This document shows, in pieces, positions 16,532-24,070 of a stretch of DNA of 64,000 nucleotides (its first letter is position 1; the number at the start of each line of letters is the position of its first letter). The stretch lies in assembly GCA_050246475.1 (NCBI GenBank), contig JBFWVZ010000004.1:186001-250000 (forward strand), given 5' to 3'. Under the pieces are notes generated by a model. The model was not told the DNA's origin. It saw only the letters and a list, made by a program, of their open reading frames with translations, and searched no databases. The position numbers and the translations under genes were made by a program. Origin of the DNA: CADEEL01 sp050246475. Lineage in GTDB: Bacteria > Pseudomonadota > Alphaproteobacteria > Caulobacterales > Aquidulcibacteraceae.

Positions 16532-17239
16532 CTAGCGTGCGCTCTGCGTTGTATTGGCCTGTTGTTGCGTTGCCGGTCCGACTTCGACGAGGCCGTCATA
16601 TTGAAGCGCGGCGCCTTCTTCCGGCACGTCCTCGAACGGCAGCAAGCTCACACGCACGCCTGTGCGCAGCGACGCCTCAGCGCGCAACGCAACGGTTTGT
16701 TGCGGCGGCAAGCGCGCGCCCAATGGCCGCCAAGTGTATCCCGAAAGCCCCACAGGCGCGCGCGCGGCGTCCGGCGCCGACACGATGAGGATCATGCGGT
16801 CGGGCGCGCCGTTGCGGCGCGCATTGGCGATCGAGCGCGCGAGCGCATCGTTGCGCGCCTCGCCATAGGCGCGCTCGCGCTCTTCGGCGCGCCGGCGTTC
16901 GAAGCCTTCCGGCATTGTTGCTGAGTCGAACCGAAAAACATCCACACGCGCGCCTAATGCTGTGAGCGCTTGCGCAGGCCGTACGAGTGCTGTCGCGTCC
17001 GCGTCGCCAGCGACGATCACGACGCGCTCGCCTCGCTGCGCGGCCGCGCAGCCGATCGCGGCGCCGGCGCGTGGCGCATCGGCGCCGTCTATGACGATGA
17101 GCCCGCCGGCTGGGCGCTCGAGCAGCGCTTCCGCGCCCGTCACCGGCGCGCAGGACAGATCCGCGACGCGCGGCTCGCGATTGCAGCCCGCGAGTCCGCA
17201 GACTGCCGCTACGGCAACAAGGAGAACGAGGAGGCGCAT
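16532..17239 (-). CDS. lipoprotein of unknown function
   Basis: 235 residues from the ATG at 17239 with a clear lipoprotein signal: hydrophobic MRLLVLLVAVAAVCGLAGC with lipobox LAGC and Cys at 19. The body looks like a Rossmann-type alpha/beta domain (GGLIVIDGADAPRAGAAIGC, ERVVIVAGDADATALV, DRMILIVSAPDAARAP), but I recognise no family. The C-terminus is Gln/Thr-rich. It is transcribed away from the MerR gene (divergent, 128 bases between starts) and has the MerR operator in its upstream region, so it could be part of that regulon. Upstream in-frame codons before 17239 are non-coding in character. Confidence 0.6.
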   Translation of the reverse strand: MRLLVLLVAVAAVCGLAGCNREPRVADLSCAPVTGAEALLERPAGGLIVIDGADAPRAGAAIGCAAAQRGERVVIVAGDADATALVRPAQALTALGARVDVFRFDSATMPEGFERRRAEERERAYGEARNDALARSIANARRNGAPDRMILIVSAPDAARAPVGLSGYTWRPLGARLPPQQTVALRAEASLRTGVRVSLLPFEDVPEEGAALQYDGLVEVGPATQQQANTTQSAR

Positions 17240-17285
17240 CGGGCCGCTCACCTTATCAAGTCCGTGCGACGGGTGCATTTCTGTC

Positions 17286-17307
17286 TTGACGTTGACGTTA
17301 GCGTCAA
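17286..17307. promoter_or_regulatory. 22-bp near-palindromic operator, probable MerR/LiuR-type site
   Basis: TTGACG (17286-17291) and CGTCAA (17302-17307) form perfect outer arms around a central ACGT at 17295-17298; 18 of 22 positions are symmetric. It sits between the divergent lipoprotein and MerR genes, 60 bases before the merR ATG. A TTGACG -35-like element is part of it and AATAAT (17307-17312) follows as a -10-like element with a short 15-base spacer. MerR-family regulators of branched-chain/fatty acid catabolism such as LiuR bind palindromes of this ACGT type; the assignment is by analogy. Confidence 0.65.
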
Positions 17308-17367
17308 ATAATCCAACCCACGGTGGGGAAACGAGACGGCGCTCGACGCTGCGATAGGGAAGCCAAG

Positions 17368-17820
17368 ATGACCAAATCCGAACGCACGTATTCCATCTCC
17401 GAACTGGCGCGCGAATTTAAAGTCACGCCGCGCGCTCTGCGCTTCTACGAAGACAAAGGTCTGCTCACGCCGCGGCGCGACGGCCTCAACCGTGTGTATT
17501 TCCCGCGCGATCGCGCACGCCTGACGCTTATCCTGCAAGGCAAGCGCGTCGGTCTCTCGCTTATCGAGATCAAGGAGATCCTCGATCTCTACAACGCCGA
17601 CGAGCAGCACCGCCTGCAAAACCAGGTCGCGCTCAAGAAATTCAAGCAGCGCCTCGTCGCGCTTGAGCAGCAGCGCGTCGATATCGACGGCGCCATCGAC
17701 GCTTTGAAGCGCGGCATCGCGCGCCTCGAAGAAGTGCTCGATAAGCCCGCGCCCGCGGCGAACTTGAACGCCGCGCGCGCTTACGAACGCGAAGCGCGCC
17801 GCCGCCTCGCGGACGCCTGA
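17368..17820 (+). CDS. MerR family transcriptional regulator of acyl-CoA catabolism
   Basis: 150 residues: N-terminal winged HTH (YSISELAREFKVTPRALRFY then EDKGLLTPRRDGLNRVY) and the dimerisation coiled coil after residue 85. It has no Cys cluster for metal binding, as in the organic-effector / LiuR-like branch of MerR. The ATG at 17368 begins the family match. It is upstream of and co-oriented with two acyl-CoA dehydrogenases, thiolase and FadJ-like genes, so it very likely controls this block, with an acyl-CoA or pathway intermediate as the signal. The operator palindrome at 17286-17307 suggests autoregulation. Confidence 0.88.
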   Translation: MTKSERTYSISELAREFKVTPRALRFYEDKGLLTPRRDGLNRVYFPRDRARLTLILQGKRVGLSLIEIKEILDLYNADEQHRLQNQVALKKFKQRLVALEQQRVDIDGAIDALKRGIARLEEVLDKPAPAANLNAARAYEREARRRLADA

Positions 17821-17833
17821 TCTAGAAATCCTC

Positions 17834-17865
17834 GCGCGCGCTTCCCGGACACGGGAGGCGCGCGC
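17834..17865 (+). terminator. strong GC hairpin after merR
   Basis: 13-bp stem (17834-17846 with 17853-17865, one G-U pair) and 6-base loop just after the merR stop. No U-run follows, so it may be a processing/attenuation hairpin in the leader of the acyl-CoA dehydrogenase gene rather than a full intrinsic terminator. Confidence 0.45.
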
Positions 17866-17912
17866 TTGCACACCCATCGTTTGAGCAATCAGACGCACGA
17901 GGAGCTTCAGGG

Positions 17913-19706
17913 ATGCCGAGCTATCAAGCGCCGCTGCGCGAGTACCGTTTTCTCTTCCGCGATGTGTTGGGCGTCGAGAAATACGCCAATCTGCCTGGCT
18001 TCGCGGATGCGAGCCCCGATCTCATCGAGCAGATTTTGGAAGAGGGCGCGAAGTTCTGCCAGGACGTGCTCCAGCCGCTCAACGAAGTCGGCGATAAGCA
18101 CGGCTGCACGCGCCATGCCGACGGCTCGGTGACGACGCCGCCCGGCTTCAAGGAAGCCTACAAGCAATTGGTCGAAGCCGGCTGGCCCGGCCTCGGCAGC
18201 GATCCCGCCTATGGCGGCCAAGGCTTGCCGCACTTCGTAAGCCTTGCGTGGAACGAGATGGTCGCCTCCGCGAACATGGCGTTCGGCATGTATCCGGGCC
18301 TCTCGCACGGCGCCTACGAAGCCATCCATCATCACGGCAGCGACGACCAGAAGGAAACCTATCTGCCGAAGCTCGTCTCCGGCGAGTGGACGGGCACGAT
18401 GAATCTCACCGAGCCGCATTGCGGCACGGATCTAGGCATGCTGCGCACCAAGGCGGTTCCGCAAGGCGACGGCAGCTACAAGATCAGCGGCCAGAAAATT
18501 TTCATCTCGGCGGGCGAGCACGATCTCGCAAGCAACATCATCCACCTCGTGCTCGCGCGCATCGAAGGCGCGCCCGCCGGCACGAAGGGCATCTCGCTTT
18601 TCATCGTGCCGAAATTCCTCGTGAACGCGGATGGCTCGCTGGGCGCGCGCAACGGCGTCGTCTGCGGCAAGATCGAAGAGAAGATGGGCATCCACGGCAA
18701 CGCGACGTGCGTGCTCAATTACGATGAAGCGACCGGCTACCTCATCGGCGCGGAGAACAAAGGCTTGAATGCGATGTTCACGATGATGAACGTCGCGCGT
18801 TTGGGCGTCGGGCTCCAAGGCCTCGCGCAAAGCGAGGTCGCCTATCAAAACGGCTTGGCCTACGCGAAGGATCGCCTGCAAGGCCGCTCGCTCACCGGCG
18901 CCAAGAACGCGGACGGCCCCGCCGATCCGATCATCGTGCACCCCGACATCCGCCGCATGCTGATGGACGCCAAGAGCTTCAACGAAGGCGCGCGCGCGTT
19001 TGCTTTCTGGACCGCGCTCTACGGCGATCTCCTCACGCTCTCGCCCGATGAGAAGGTGCGCGAGAAGGCCGGAGACTACATGGCGCTCCTGACGCCCGTG
19101 CTCAAAGGCTACCTGACGGACAAAGGCTACGAGAACGCCACGAACGCGCAGCAAATCTTCGGCGGCCACGGCTACATCGAAGAATGGGGCATGAGCCAGT
19201 TCGTGCGCGATGCGCGCATCGCCATGATCTACGAAGGCGCGAACGGCATTCAGGGGCTCGATCTCGTGGGCCGCAAGCTCGGCGCCAATGGCGGGCGCGC
19301 GATCTTCGCGTTCTTCAACGACATCGACTCCTTCTGCGCCGAGCATGACGACAATTCGGAGCTGAAGCCCTTCGTCGATGGCCTGAAGCAAGCCAAGGGC
19401 GAGCTTCAAGAGGGCACGATGTGGCTCATGCAGAACGGCATGTCGAACTTCGACAATGCCGGCGCCGCGAGCCACGACTACCTCCATCTCTTCGGGCTGA
19501 CGGCGCTTGCCTATATGTGGGGGCTGATGGCGGAAGCCGCGCTCCACGCGCAGAAGAACGGCGGCGCCTCCGATCCCTTCTATGACAACAAGCTGAAGAC
19601 CGGACGCTACTTCGTGGCGCGCGTGCTGCCCGAAACCGCTTCGCACCTCGCCAAGCTCAAGGCAGGCTCCGAAACGGTGATGGCCCTCAACGCGGACGCA
19701 TTCTGA
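17913..19706 (+). CDS. acyl-CoA dehydrogenase with C-terminal extension (DmdC/FadE5-like)
   Basis: 597 residues, the length of the large acyl-CoA dehydrogenases with an additional C-terminal domain (DmdC type). N-terminal MPSYQAPLREYRFLFRDVL is typical of the subgroup. FAD/substrate motifs: MNLTEPHCGTDLGMLRTKA, KIFISAGEHD, and the catalytic Glu in MIYEGANGIQGLD (E441). The reaction is alpha,beta-dehydrogenation of an acyl-CoA, passing electrons to ETF. The stop overlaps the next gene's ATG (TGATG), giving a coupled pair of dehydrogenases. Chain length or branching of the substrate cannot be told. Confidence 0.92.
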   Translation: MPSYQAPLREYRFLFRDVLGVEKYANLPGFADASPDLIEQILEEGAKFCQDVLQPLNEVGDKHGCTRHADGSVTTPPGFKEAYKQLVEAGWPGLGSDPAYGGQGLPHFVSLAWNEMVASANMAFGMYPGLSHGAYEAIHHHGSDDQKETYLPKLVSGEWTGTMNLTEPHCGTDLGMLRTKAVPQGDGSYKISGQKIFISAGEHDLASNIIHLVLARIEGAPAGTKGISLFIVPKFLVNADGSLGARNGVVCGKIEEKMGIHGNATCVLNYDEATGYLIGAENKGLNAMFTMMNVARLGVGLQGLAQSEVAYQNGLAYAKDRLQGRSLTGAKNADGPADPIIVHPDIRRMLMDAKSFNEGARAFAFWTALYGDLLTLSPDEKVREKAGDYMALLTPVLKGYLTDKGYENATNAQQIFGGHGYIEEWGMSQFVRDARIAMIYEGANGIQGLDLVGRKLGANGGRAIFAFFNDIDSFCAEHDDNSELKPFVDGLKQAKGELQEGTMWLMQNGMSNFDNAGAASHDYLHLFGLTALAYMWGLMAEAALHAQKNGGASDPFYDNKLKTGRYFVARVLPETASHLAKLKAGSETVMALNADAF

Positions 19707-20866
19707 TGGCTGTGCTCAACACCACCTCCGCTTGGCGCGACGACGAAGAGCTCAACATCTTCGATAAGAGCGTGCGTGAGTTCTTCGCGCGCGAAGCGCC
19801 GCCCGAAAAATGCGCCAAGTGGCGCGAGGCGGGCGTCGTCGATCGCGAGATGTGGAAGAAGGCCGGAGAAGCAGGTCTTCTGCTCGCTTCCGCGCCTGTC
19901 GAGTATGGCGGCGCGGGCGGCGATTTCCGCCACGAAGCCATCATCATGTACGCCATGGGCGAGATGGGGATCGATGGCTTCGGCGCCTCGCTCCACAACG
20001 CGATCGTCGCGCCATACATCTGGCACTACGGCTCAACCGAGCAGAAGGAGCGCTGGCTCCCCAAGATGGCGACGGGCGAACTCGTCGGCGCCATCGCGAT
20101 GACGGAGCCCGGCGCCGGCAGCGATCTCCAAGGCGTCAAGACGACCGCCAAGAAAGACGGCAACCACTACGTCATCAACGGCGCCAAGACCTTCATCACC
20201 AACGGGCAGACGGCCGATCTCATCATCGTGGTCGCCAAGACCGATCCCACGAAGGGCGCCAAGGGCACCTCGCTCATCGTCGTGGAGACGAACGAGGTCG
20301 AAGGCTTCCGCCGCGGCCGCAACTTGGACAAGGTCGGCCAGGACGCGCAGGACACGAGCGAACTCTTCTTCGAAGACGTGCGCGTGCCCACATCGAACCT
20401 CGTCGGCATGGAGGAGGGGCAGGGCTTCATCCAGCTCATGCAGCAGCTCGCCAGCGAGCGCCTGCAGATCGGCATCCAAGGCGTCGCCATGATGGAGCGT
20501 GCGCTTGGCCTCACCATTAATTACGTGAAGGAGCGCAAGGCTTTCGGCAAAGCGCTGATCGATTTCCAGAACACGCAATTCAAGCTTGCCGAGTGCAAGA
20601 CGGAGGCGACGGTCGCGAAAGTCTTCGTCGATCACTGCACGGAGCTTCTGTTGCAAGGCAAGCTCGATCCCGCGACAGCCTCCATGGCGAAGTATTGGGT
20701 GAGCGACGTGCAATGCCGCATCGTCGATGAATGCCTCCAGCTGCACGGCGGCTGGGGCTACATGAACGAGATGGACATCGGCCGCATGTATCGCGATGCG
20801 CGCGTGCAGCGAATCTATGGCGGTGCCAACGAGATCATGAAGGTCCTCATCGCGAGGACGCTGTAG
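19706..20866 (+). CDS. acyl-CoA dehydrogenase, LCAD/IVD-like active-site arrangement
   Basis: 386 residues, normal for a tetrameric acyl-CoA dehydrogenase. FAD-binding AMTEPGAGSDLQGVKTTA and GAKTFITNGQTAD are present. The position that carries the catalytic Glu in MCAD-type enzymes is Gly (IYGGANEIMK), while helix G has a Glu at 264 (QGVAMMERALG). That is the arrangement of long-chain and isovaleryl-CoA dehydrogenases, which accept long or branched chains. It is translationally coupled to the 597-aa dehydrogenase upstream. The following lipoprotein gene starts only 2 bases after its stop. Confidence 0.92.
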   Translation: MAVLNTTSAWRDDEELNIFDKSVREFFAREAPPEKCAKWREAGVVDREMWKKAGEAGLLLASAPVEYGGAGGDFRHEAIIMYAMGEMGIDGFGASLHNAIVAPYIWHYGSTEQKERWLPKMATGELVGAIAMTEPGAGSDLQGVKTTAKKDGNHYVINGAKTFITNGQTADLIIVVAKTDPTKGAKGTSLIVVETNEVEGFRRGRNLDKVGQDAQDTSELFFEDVRVPTSNLVGMEEGQGFIQLMQQLASERLQIGIQGVAMMERALGLTINYVKERKAFGKALIDFQNTQFKLAECKTEATVAKVFVDHCTELLLQGKLDPATASMAKYWVSDVQCRIVDECLQLHGGWGYMNEMDIGRMYRDARVQRIYGGANEIMKVLIARTL

Positions 20867-20868
20867 CG

Positions 20869-21234
20869 ATGTTGGCGCGCGCGCCAGCCGTTGCGATCGC
20901 AAGTTCGCTCATGCTGAGCGCGTGCGAAGGCACGCCCGTTCCATACTTGTATGTCGAGAGCGCGGGTTGGTGTCTTGGCGAACAACTTCGTTGCGCGATC
21001 GCTGAACGAGTTGCGTATCTGCGAGTGCTCAGAGCCAGCGCGGAGGCTTTGCGAGACCCCGATACAGTTGTCACTTGCTCGTTCGCCCGTGTTGGGCCCG
21101 AGGGCGGGCCGCCGGCGCCACAACCGCAGCCGATTTCAGCCGCAGAGTGTCGCGCGAGCACGATCCAAGATCACACGGACTCGATTGTGCGAATCGAACG
21201 CGAGATCGCGCTAATGCGGGCGCAGCTCCAATGA
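20869..21234 (+). CDS. small putative lipoprotein, unknown
   Basis: 121 residues with a short signal sequence and lipobox-like LSAC (MLARAPAVAIASSLMLSAC, Cys at 19). The mature part has three more Cys residues (WCLGEQLRC, TCSFAR, ECRAS) and a C-terminal helix. No family recognised. It starts 2 bases after the dehydrogenase stop and its own stop overlaps the next gene (ATGA), so it is inside the operon although its codon use looks less biased than its neighbours. Possibly a recent or fast-evolving insertion between metabolic genes. Confidence 0.55.
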   Translation: MLARAPAVAIASSLMLSACEGTPVPYLYVESAGWCLGEQLRCAIAERVAYLRVLRASAEALRDPDTVVTCSFARVGPEGGPPAPQPQPISAAECRASTIQDHTDSIVRIEREIALMRAQLQ

Positions 21235-21614
21235 TCGATCACGCCTCCATCCCCGTGTCCGATCTGGCGAAGAGCGCGGCGTTCTATGAAGCGCTGCTGG
21301 CGCCGCTCGGCTACGCGAAGATGGTGGACCTCTCGGACCGCAAGGGTTTCGGCAAGCGCTTCCCCGAAATCTGGATCAATGCGCGCCCGAGCATGAGCCG
21401 CACGCCGGACGATACGGGCATGCATCTTTGCCTCCGCGCGAAATCCGAAGACGCCGTCCGCGCCTTCCACCAGGCCGCACTCGATGGCGGCGGCCGCTGC
21501 GATGGGCCGCCGGGCCCGCGCCAAGCCGCGCTCACATCTTATTACGCGGCCTTCGTTCGCGATCCCGACGGCAACAAGCTCGAAGCCGCGAGCTTCCCTG
21601 GCGGCGCTTCCTGA
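21231..21614 (+). CDS. VOC family (glyoxalase/dioxygenase superfamily) protein
   Basis: 127-residue single VOC module. It opens with MIDHASIPVSDLAKSAAFYE and closes with YYAAFVRDPDGNKLEA, the paired beta-alpha-beta motifs of the family. His4 and the late Glu fit a metal site, but many members of this subgroup have no known substrate. ATGA overlap with the gene upstream and TGATG overlap with the gene downstream place it in the same transcript as the acyl-CoA dehydrogenases. Confidence 0.85.
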   Translation: MIDHASIPVSDLAKSAAFYEALLAPLGYAKMVDLSDRKGFGKRFPEIWINARPSMSRTPDDTGMHLCLRAKSEDAVRAFHQAALDGGGRCDGPPGPRQAALTSYYAAFVRDPDGNKLEAASFPGGAS

Positions 21615-22564
21615 TGCGCGCGCTTGCGCCTATATGTGCCGCGGCGGCGATGCTCGCCGCCTGCGCGACGCCGCAAAACGCGACGGCCCCAAGCGCCGGA
21701 AGCTGCCGCATGGCCCAAACGCCGACGACCCTTATCGTGGGAGACGCCCAAGTGCGCGTGCGCACGGTGGGCGAAGGCGCGCCGGTGCTGATGATCGCGT
21801 CGCTCGGGCGCGACGTCTCCGATTTCGATCAACTCGCGGAGGATCTTGCGGCGCAGGGCTTCATGGCGATCCTGCCTTCGCCGCGCGGCGGCGCCGATGA
21901 GTTGGCTTCGCGTGGGCCCGCCGCTCAAACCATTGCCGATCTGGCGGATGACGCCGCGGGCGTCATCGATCAGCTGTGCGACGGCCCGGCCCATGTCGTC
22001 GGGCATGCATTCGGCCAGCGTGTCACCCGCATGCTGGCCGCACGCCATCCCGGGCGCGTGCGCTCCGTGGTGCTGCTCGCGGCGGGCGGGCGCGCGGCGA
22101 TGCCGGAAAACGTCCGCCAGGACCTCATCATGTCGGTCTCGGTGAATTCGTTCCCGATGCCGGATCACCGCGCCGCCATCGCGCGCGCTTTCTTCGCGCA
22201 AGGCCAGGACGCCAGCGTCTGGCATGACGGCTGGTTCCCGTTGACCGCCCAGATGCAGGTTCAAGCCGTGCAGCGCACGCCGCTTTCCGATTGGTGGGCG
22301 GGCGGTTCAGCGCCTATGCTTGTCGTGCAAGCGGCGGAAGACCCGATCGCGCCCGCCGCCAACGGCGAGGCGCTTCTTGCCGAGTTTCCCGATCGCGTGC
22401 GGCTGGTGAGTTTGGCGCACGCGAGCCACGCCATCTTGCCCGAGCAGCCCGCCGCCGTGGCGGCTGTCGTCGCGGCCTTTCTTTCAGGCGAACGCGATCA
22501 GGCCGCGCTCCAACGCTTGATCGATCGCAATGTCAGAATTCCTCAGCAGGCGGAGGCCGGTTGA
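21614..22564 (+). CDS. alpha/beta-hydrolase-fold lipoprotein with Ala in the nucleophile position
   Basis: 316 residues: lipoprotein signal with lipobox LAAC (Cys17), then an alpha/beta hydrolase fold. The nucleophile elbow reads VVGHAFGQRV, so the usual GxSxG is G-H-A-F-G at 130-134 with Ala132 in place of Ser/Asp/Cys. The acid (QAAEDPIAP) and the late His (LAHASHAILP) are still present. As written it should not act as a normal serine hydrolase; either it has become a binding protein or uses another mechanism. The oxyanion-side HG motif is also changed (VLMIASLGRD). It is coupled to the VOC gene (TGATG). Confidence 0.78.
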   Translation: MRALAPICAAAAMLAACATPQNATAPSAGSCRMAQTPTTLIVGDAQVRVRTVGEGAPVLMIASLGRDVSDFDQLAEDLAAQGFMAILPSPRGGADELASRGPAAQTIADLADDAAGVIDQLCDGPAHVVGHAFGQRVTRMLAARHPGRVRSVVLLAAGGRAAMPENVRQDLIMSVSVNSFPMPDHRAAIARAFFAQGQDASVWHDGWFPLTAQMQVQAVQRTPLSDWWAGGSAPMLVVQAAEDPIAPAANGEALLAEFPDRVRLVSLAHASHAILPEQPAAVAAVVAAFLSGERDQAALQRLIDRNVRIPQQAEAG

Positions 22565-22632
22565 GTTTTCGAAATCCACGCTGCGGCTAGCCCGGCCGTG
22601 AGCGAAGCGGGTGGTAGGCGTTTGACGCGCCA

Positions 22633-22683
22633 GGGACGCCCCCGGTCCCGAGGCAGGGCGTGAAGCGCTCTCCGTCCGGAGAG
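22633..22683 (+). promoter_or_regulatory. leader hairpins before the thiolase gene
   Basis: In the 133-base gap before the thiolase are GGGAC...GTCCC (22633-22650) and CTCTCC-gtcc-GGAGAG (22668-22683), the second only 14 bases before the ATG and close to the ribosome binding region. A TTGACG -35-like hexamer lies just upstream. This may be a local promoter with a structured leader; no known riboswitch was recognised. Confidence 0.35.
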
Positions 22684-22697
22684 TTGGGAGTAGGAAA

Positions 22698-23909
22698 ATG
22701 GCTGAGGCCTATATTTACGATGCGGTGCGCACGCCGCGCGGCAAAGGCAAGCAAACTGGCTCGTTGCACGAGATCACGGCGCTGTCGCTCGCGACGCAAG
22801 CGCTGCAGGCCGTGCGAGATCGCAACAACCTCGACACGTCGAAGGTCGATGACGTCGTGCTCGGCTGCGTTTCGCCCGTCGGCGAGCAGGGCGGCGATAT
22901 CGCCCGCATCGCGGTGCTGAACGCGGACTATTCGCAAAACACCGCCGGCGTGCAGGTCGATCGGTTCTGCGCGTCGGGTCTTGAAGCGTGCAACATCGCC
23001 GCGGCGAAAGTGAAAGCCGGCGAAGCCGATTTCGCCATCGGCGGCGGCGTTGAAAGCATGTCGCGCGTGCCGATGGGCGCGGGCGGCGGCTCCTGGGCGA
23101 CTGACCCCACCATCGCCTTCAAGTCCTACTTCACGCCGCAAGGCGTGGGCGCCGATATGATCGCCACCAAGTACGGGTTCTCCCGCGACGACGTGGACGC
23201 CTACGCCATCCGCTCGCAGCAGCGCGCCGCCACCGCGTGGAAGGAAGGCCGCTTCAAGAAGTCGATCGTCCCGGTGAAGGATCAGCTCGGCGTCACCATC
23301 CTTGATCACGATGAGCACATGCGCCCCGACACGACGATGCAATCGCTCGCTTCGCTCGAGCCCTCCTTCAAGGCGCAGGGCGAACAAATGCCCGGCTTCG
23401 ACGGCGTGCTCTTGCAGCGTTACCCGGAAGTCGAGCGCGTCAATCACGTCCACCACGCCGGCAATTCCTCCGGCATCGTGGACGGCGCCTCGGCCGTGCT
23501 CATCGGTTCGAAGGAAGCCGGTGAGGGTGCGGGCTTGAAGCCGCGCGCGCGCATCGTCGGCTCGGCGTCGATCGGCTCCGAGCCCGGCATCATGCTCACG
23601 GGCCCCGAGTTCGTGACCAAGAAGCTGCTCGATAAGCTCGGCATGACCACGAAGGACATCGACCTTTGGGAATTGAACGAAGCGTTCGCCTCCGTCGTGC
23701 TGCGGTGGATGCAGGCGCTCGAGCTCGATCCCGATAAGGTCAACGTCAATGGCGGCGCCATCGCCATGGGCCATCCGCTCGGCGCCACCGGCGGCATGAT
23801 CCTCGGCACGATGGTCGATGAACTGGAGCGCACGGGCAAACAGCGCGCGCTCGTCACGCTCTGCGTCGGCGCGGGCATGGGCACCGCGACCGTCATCGAG
23901 CGGGTTTAA
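22698..23909 (+). CDS. acetyl-CoA C-acyltransferase (thiolase)
   Basis: 403-residue thiolase catalysing CoA-dependent cleavage of 3-ketoacyl-CoA, the last step of beta-oxidation. The acylated Cys is C91 in RFCASGLEACN; the second catalytic pair is His359 in GHPLGATGG and Cys389 in CVGAGMG. The NEAFA motif (ELNEAFASV) is present. It is followed 161 bases later by the FadJ-like subunit gene in the same orientation, the order common for alphaproteobacterial long-chain oxidation enzymes. SD GGAGTAGGA precedes the ATG at 22698. Confidence 0.93.
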   Translation: MAEAYIYDAVRTPRGKGKQTGSLHEITALSLATQALQAVRDRNNLDTSKVDDVVLGCVSPVGEQGGDIARIAVLNADYSQNTAGVQVDRFCASGLEACNIAAAKVKAGEADFAIGGGVESMSRVPMGAGGGSWATDPTIAFKSYFTPQGVGADMIATKYGFSRDDVDAYAIRSQQRAATAWKEGRFKKSIVPVKDQLGVTILDHDEHMRPDTTMQSLASLEPSFKAQGEQMPGFDGVLLQRYPEVERVNHVHHAGNSSGIVDGASAVLIGSKEAGEGAGLKPRARIVGSASIGSEPGIMLTGPEFVTKKLLDKLGMTTKDIDLWELNEAFASVVLRWMQALELDPDKVNVNGGAIAMGHPLGATGGMILGTMVDELERTGKQRALVTLCVGAGMGTATVIERV

Positions 23910-23918
23910 CGCAGACGC

Positions 23919-24052
23919 CCACCCTCTCCCCTTGTGGGAGAGGGTGGCGCGCAGCGCCGGGTGAGGGGTGTCCGCGCTGCGTTTGAACTTGGAGGCTCAC
24001 CCCTCATCCGACGCCGCTTCGCGGCGCCACCTTCTCCCACAAGGGGAGAAGG
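23919..24052. repeat. long inverted repeat made of two divergent copies of a palindromic intergenic element
   Basis: Copy 1 (23919-23970) reads CCACCCTCTCCCCTTGTGGG then AGAGGGTGGCGC..GGGTGAGGGGTG; copy 2 (23998-24052) is nearly its reverse complement, CACCCCTCATCC...CACCTTCTCCCACAAGGGGAGAAGG. Each half is itself palindromic around CTCCCC-TTG-TGGGAG. Elements with CTCCCCTTG(T/C)GGGAG cores are widespread between alphaproteobacterial genes. It fills nearly the whole thiolase-fadJ gap and ends 18 bases before the fadJ ATG. Confidence 0.85.
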
Positions 24053-24070
24053 AAAGAAGCGGAGAGAGAG

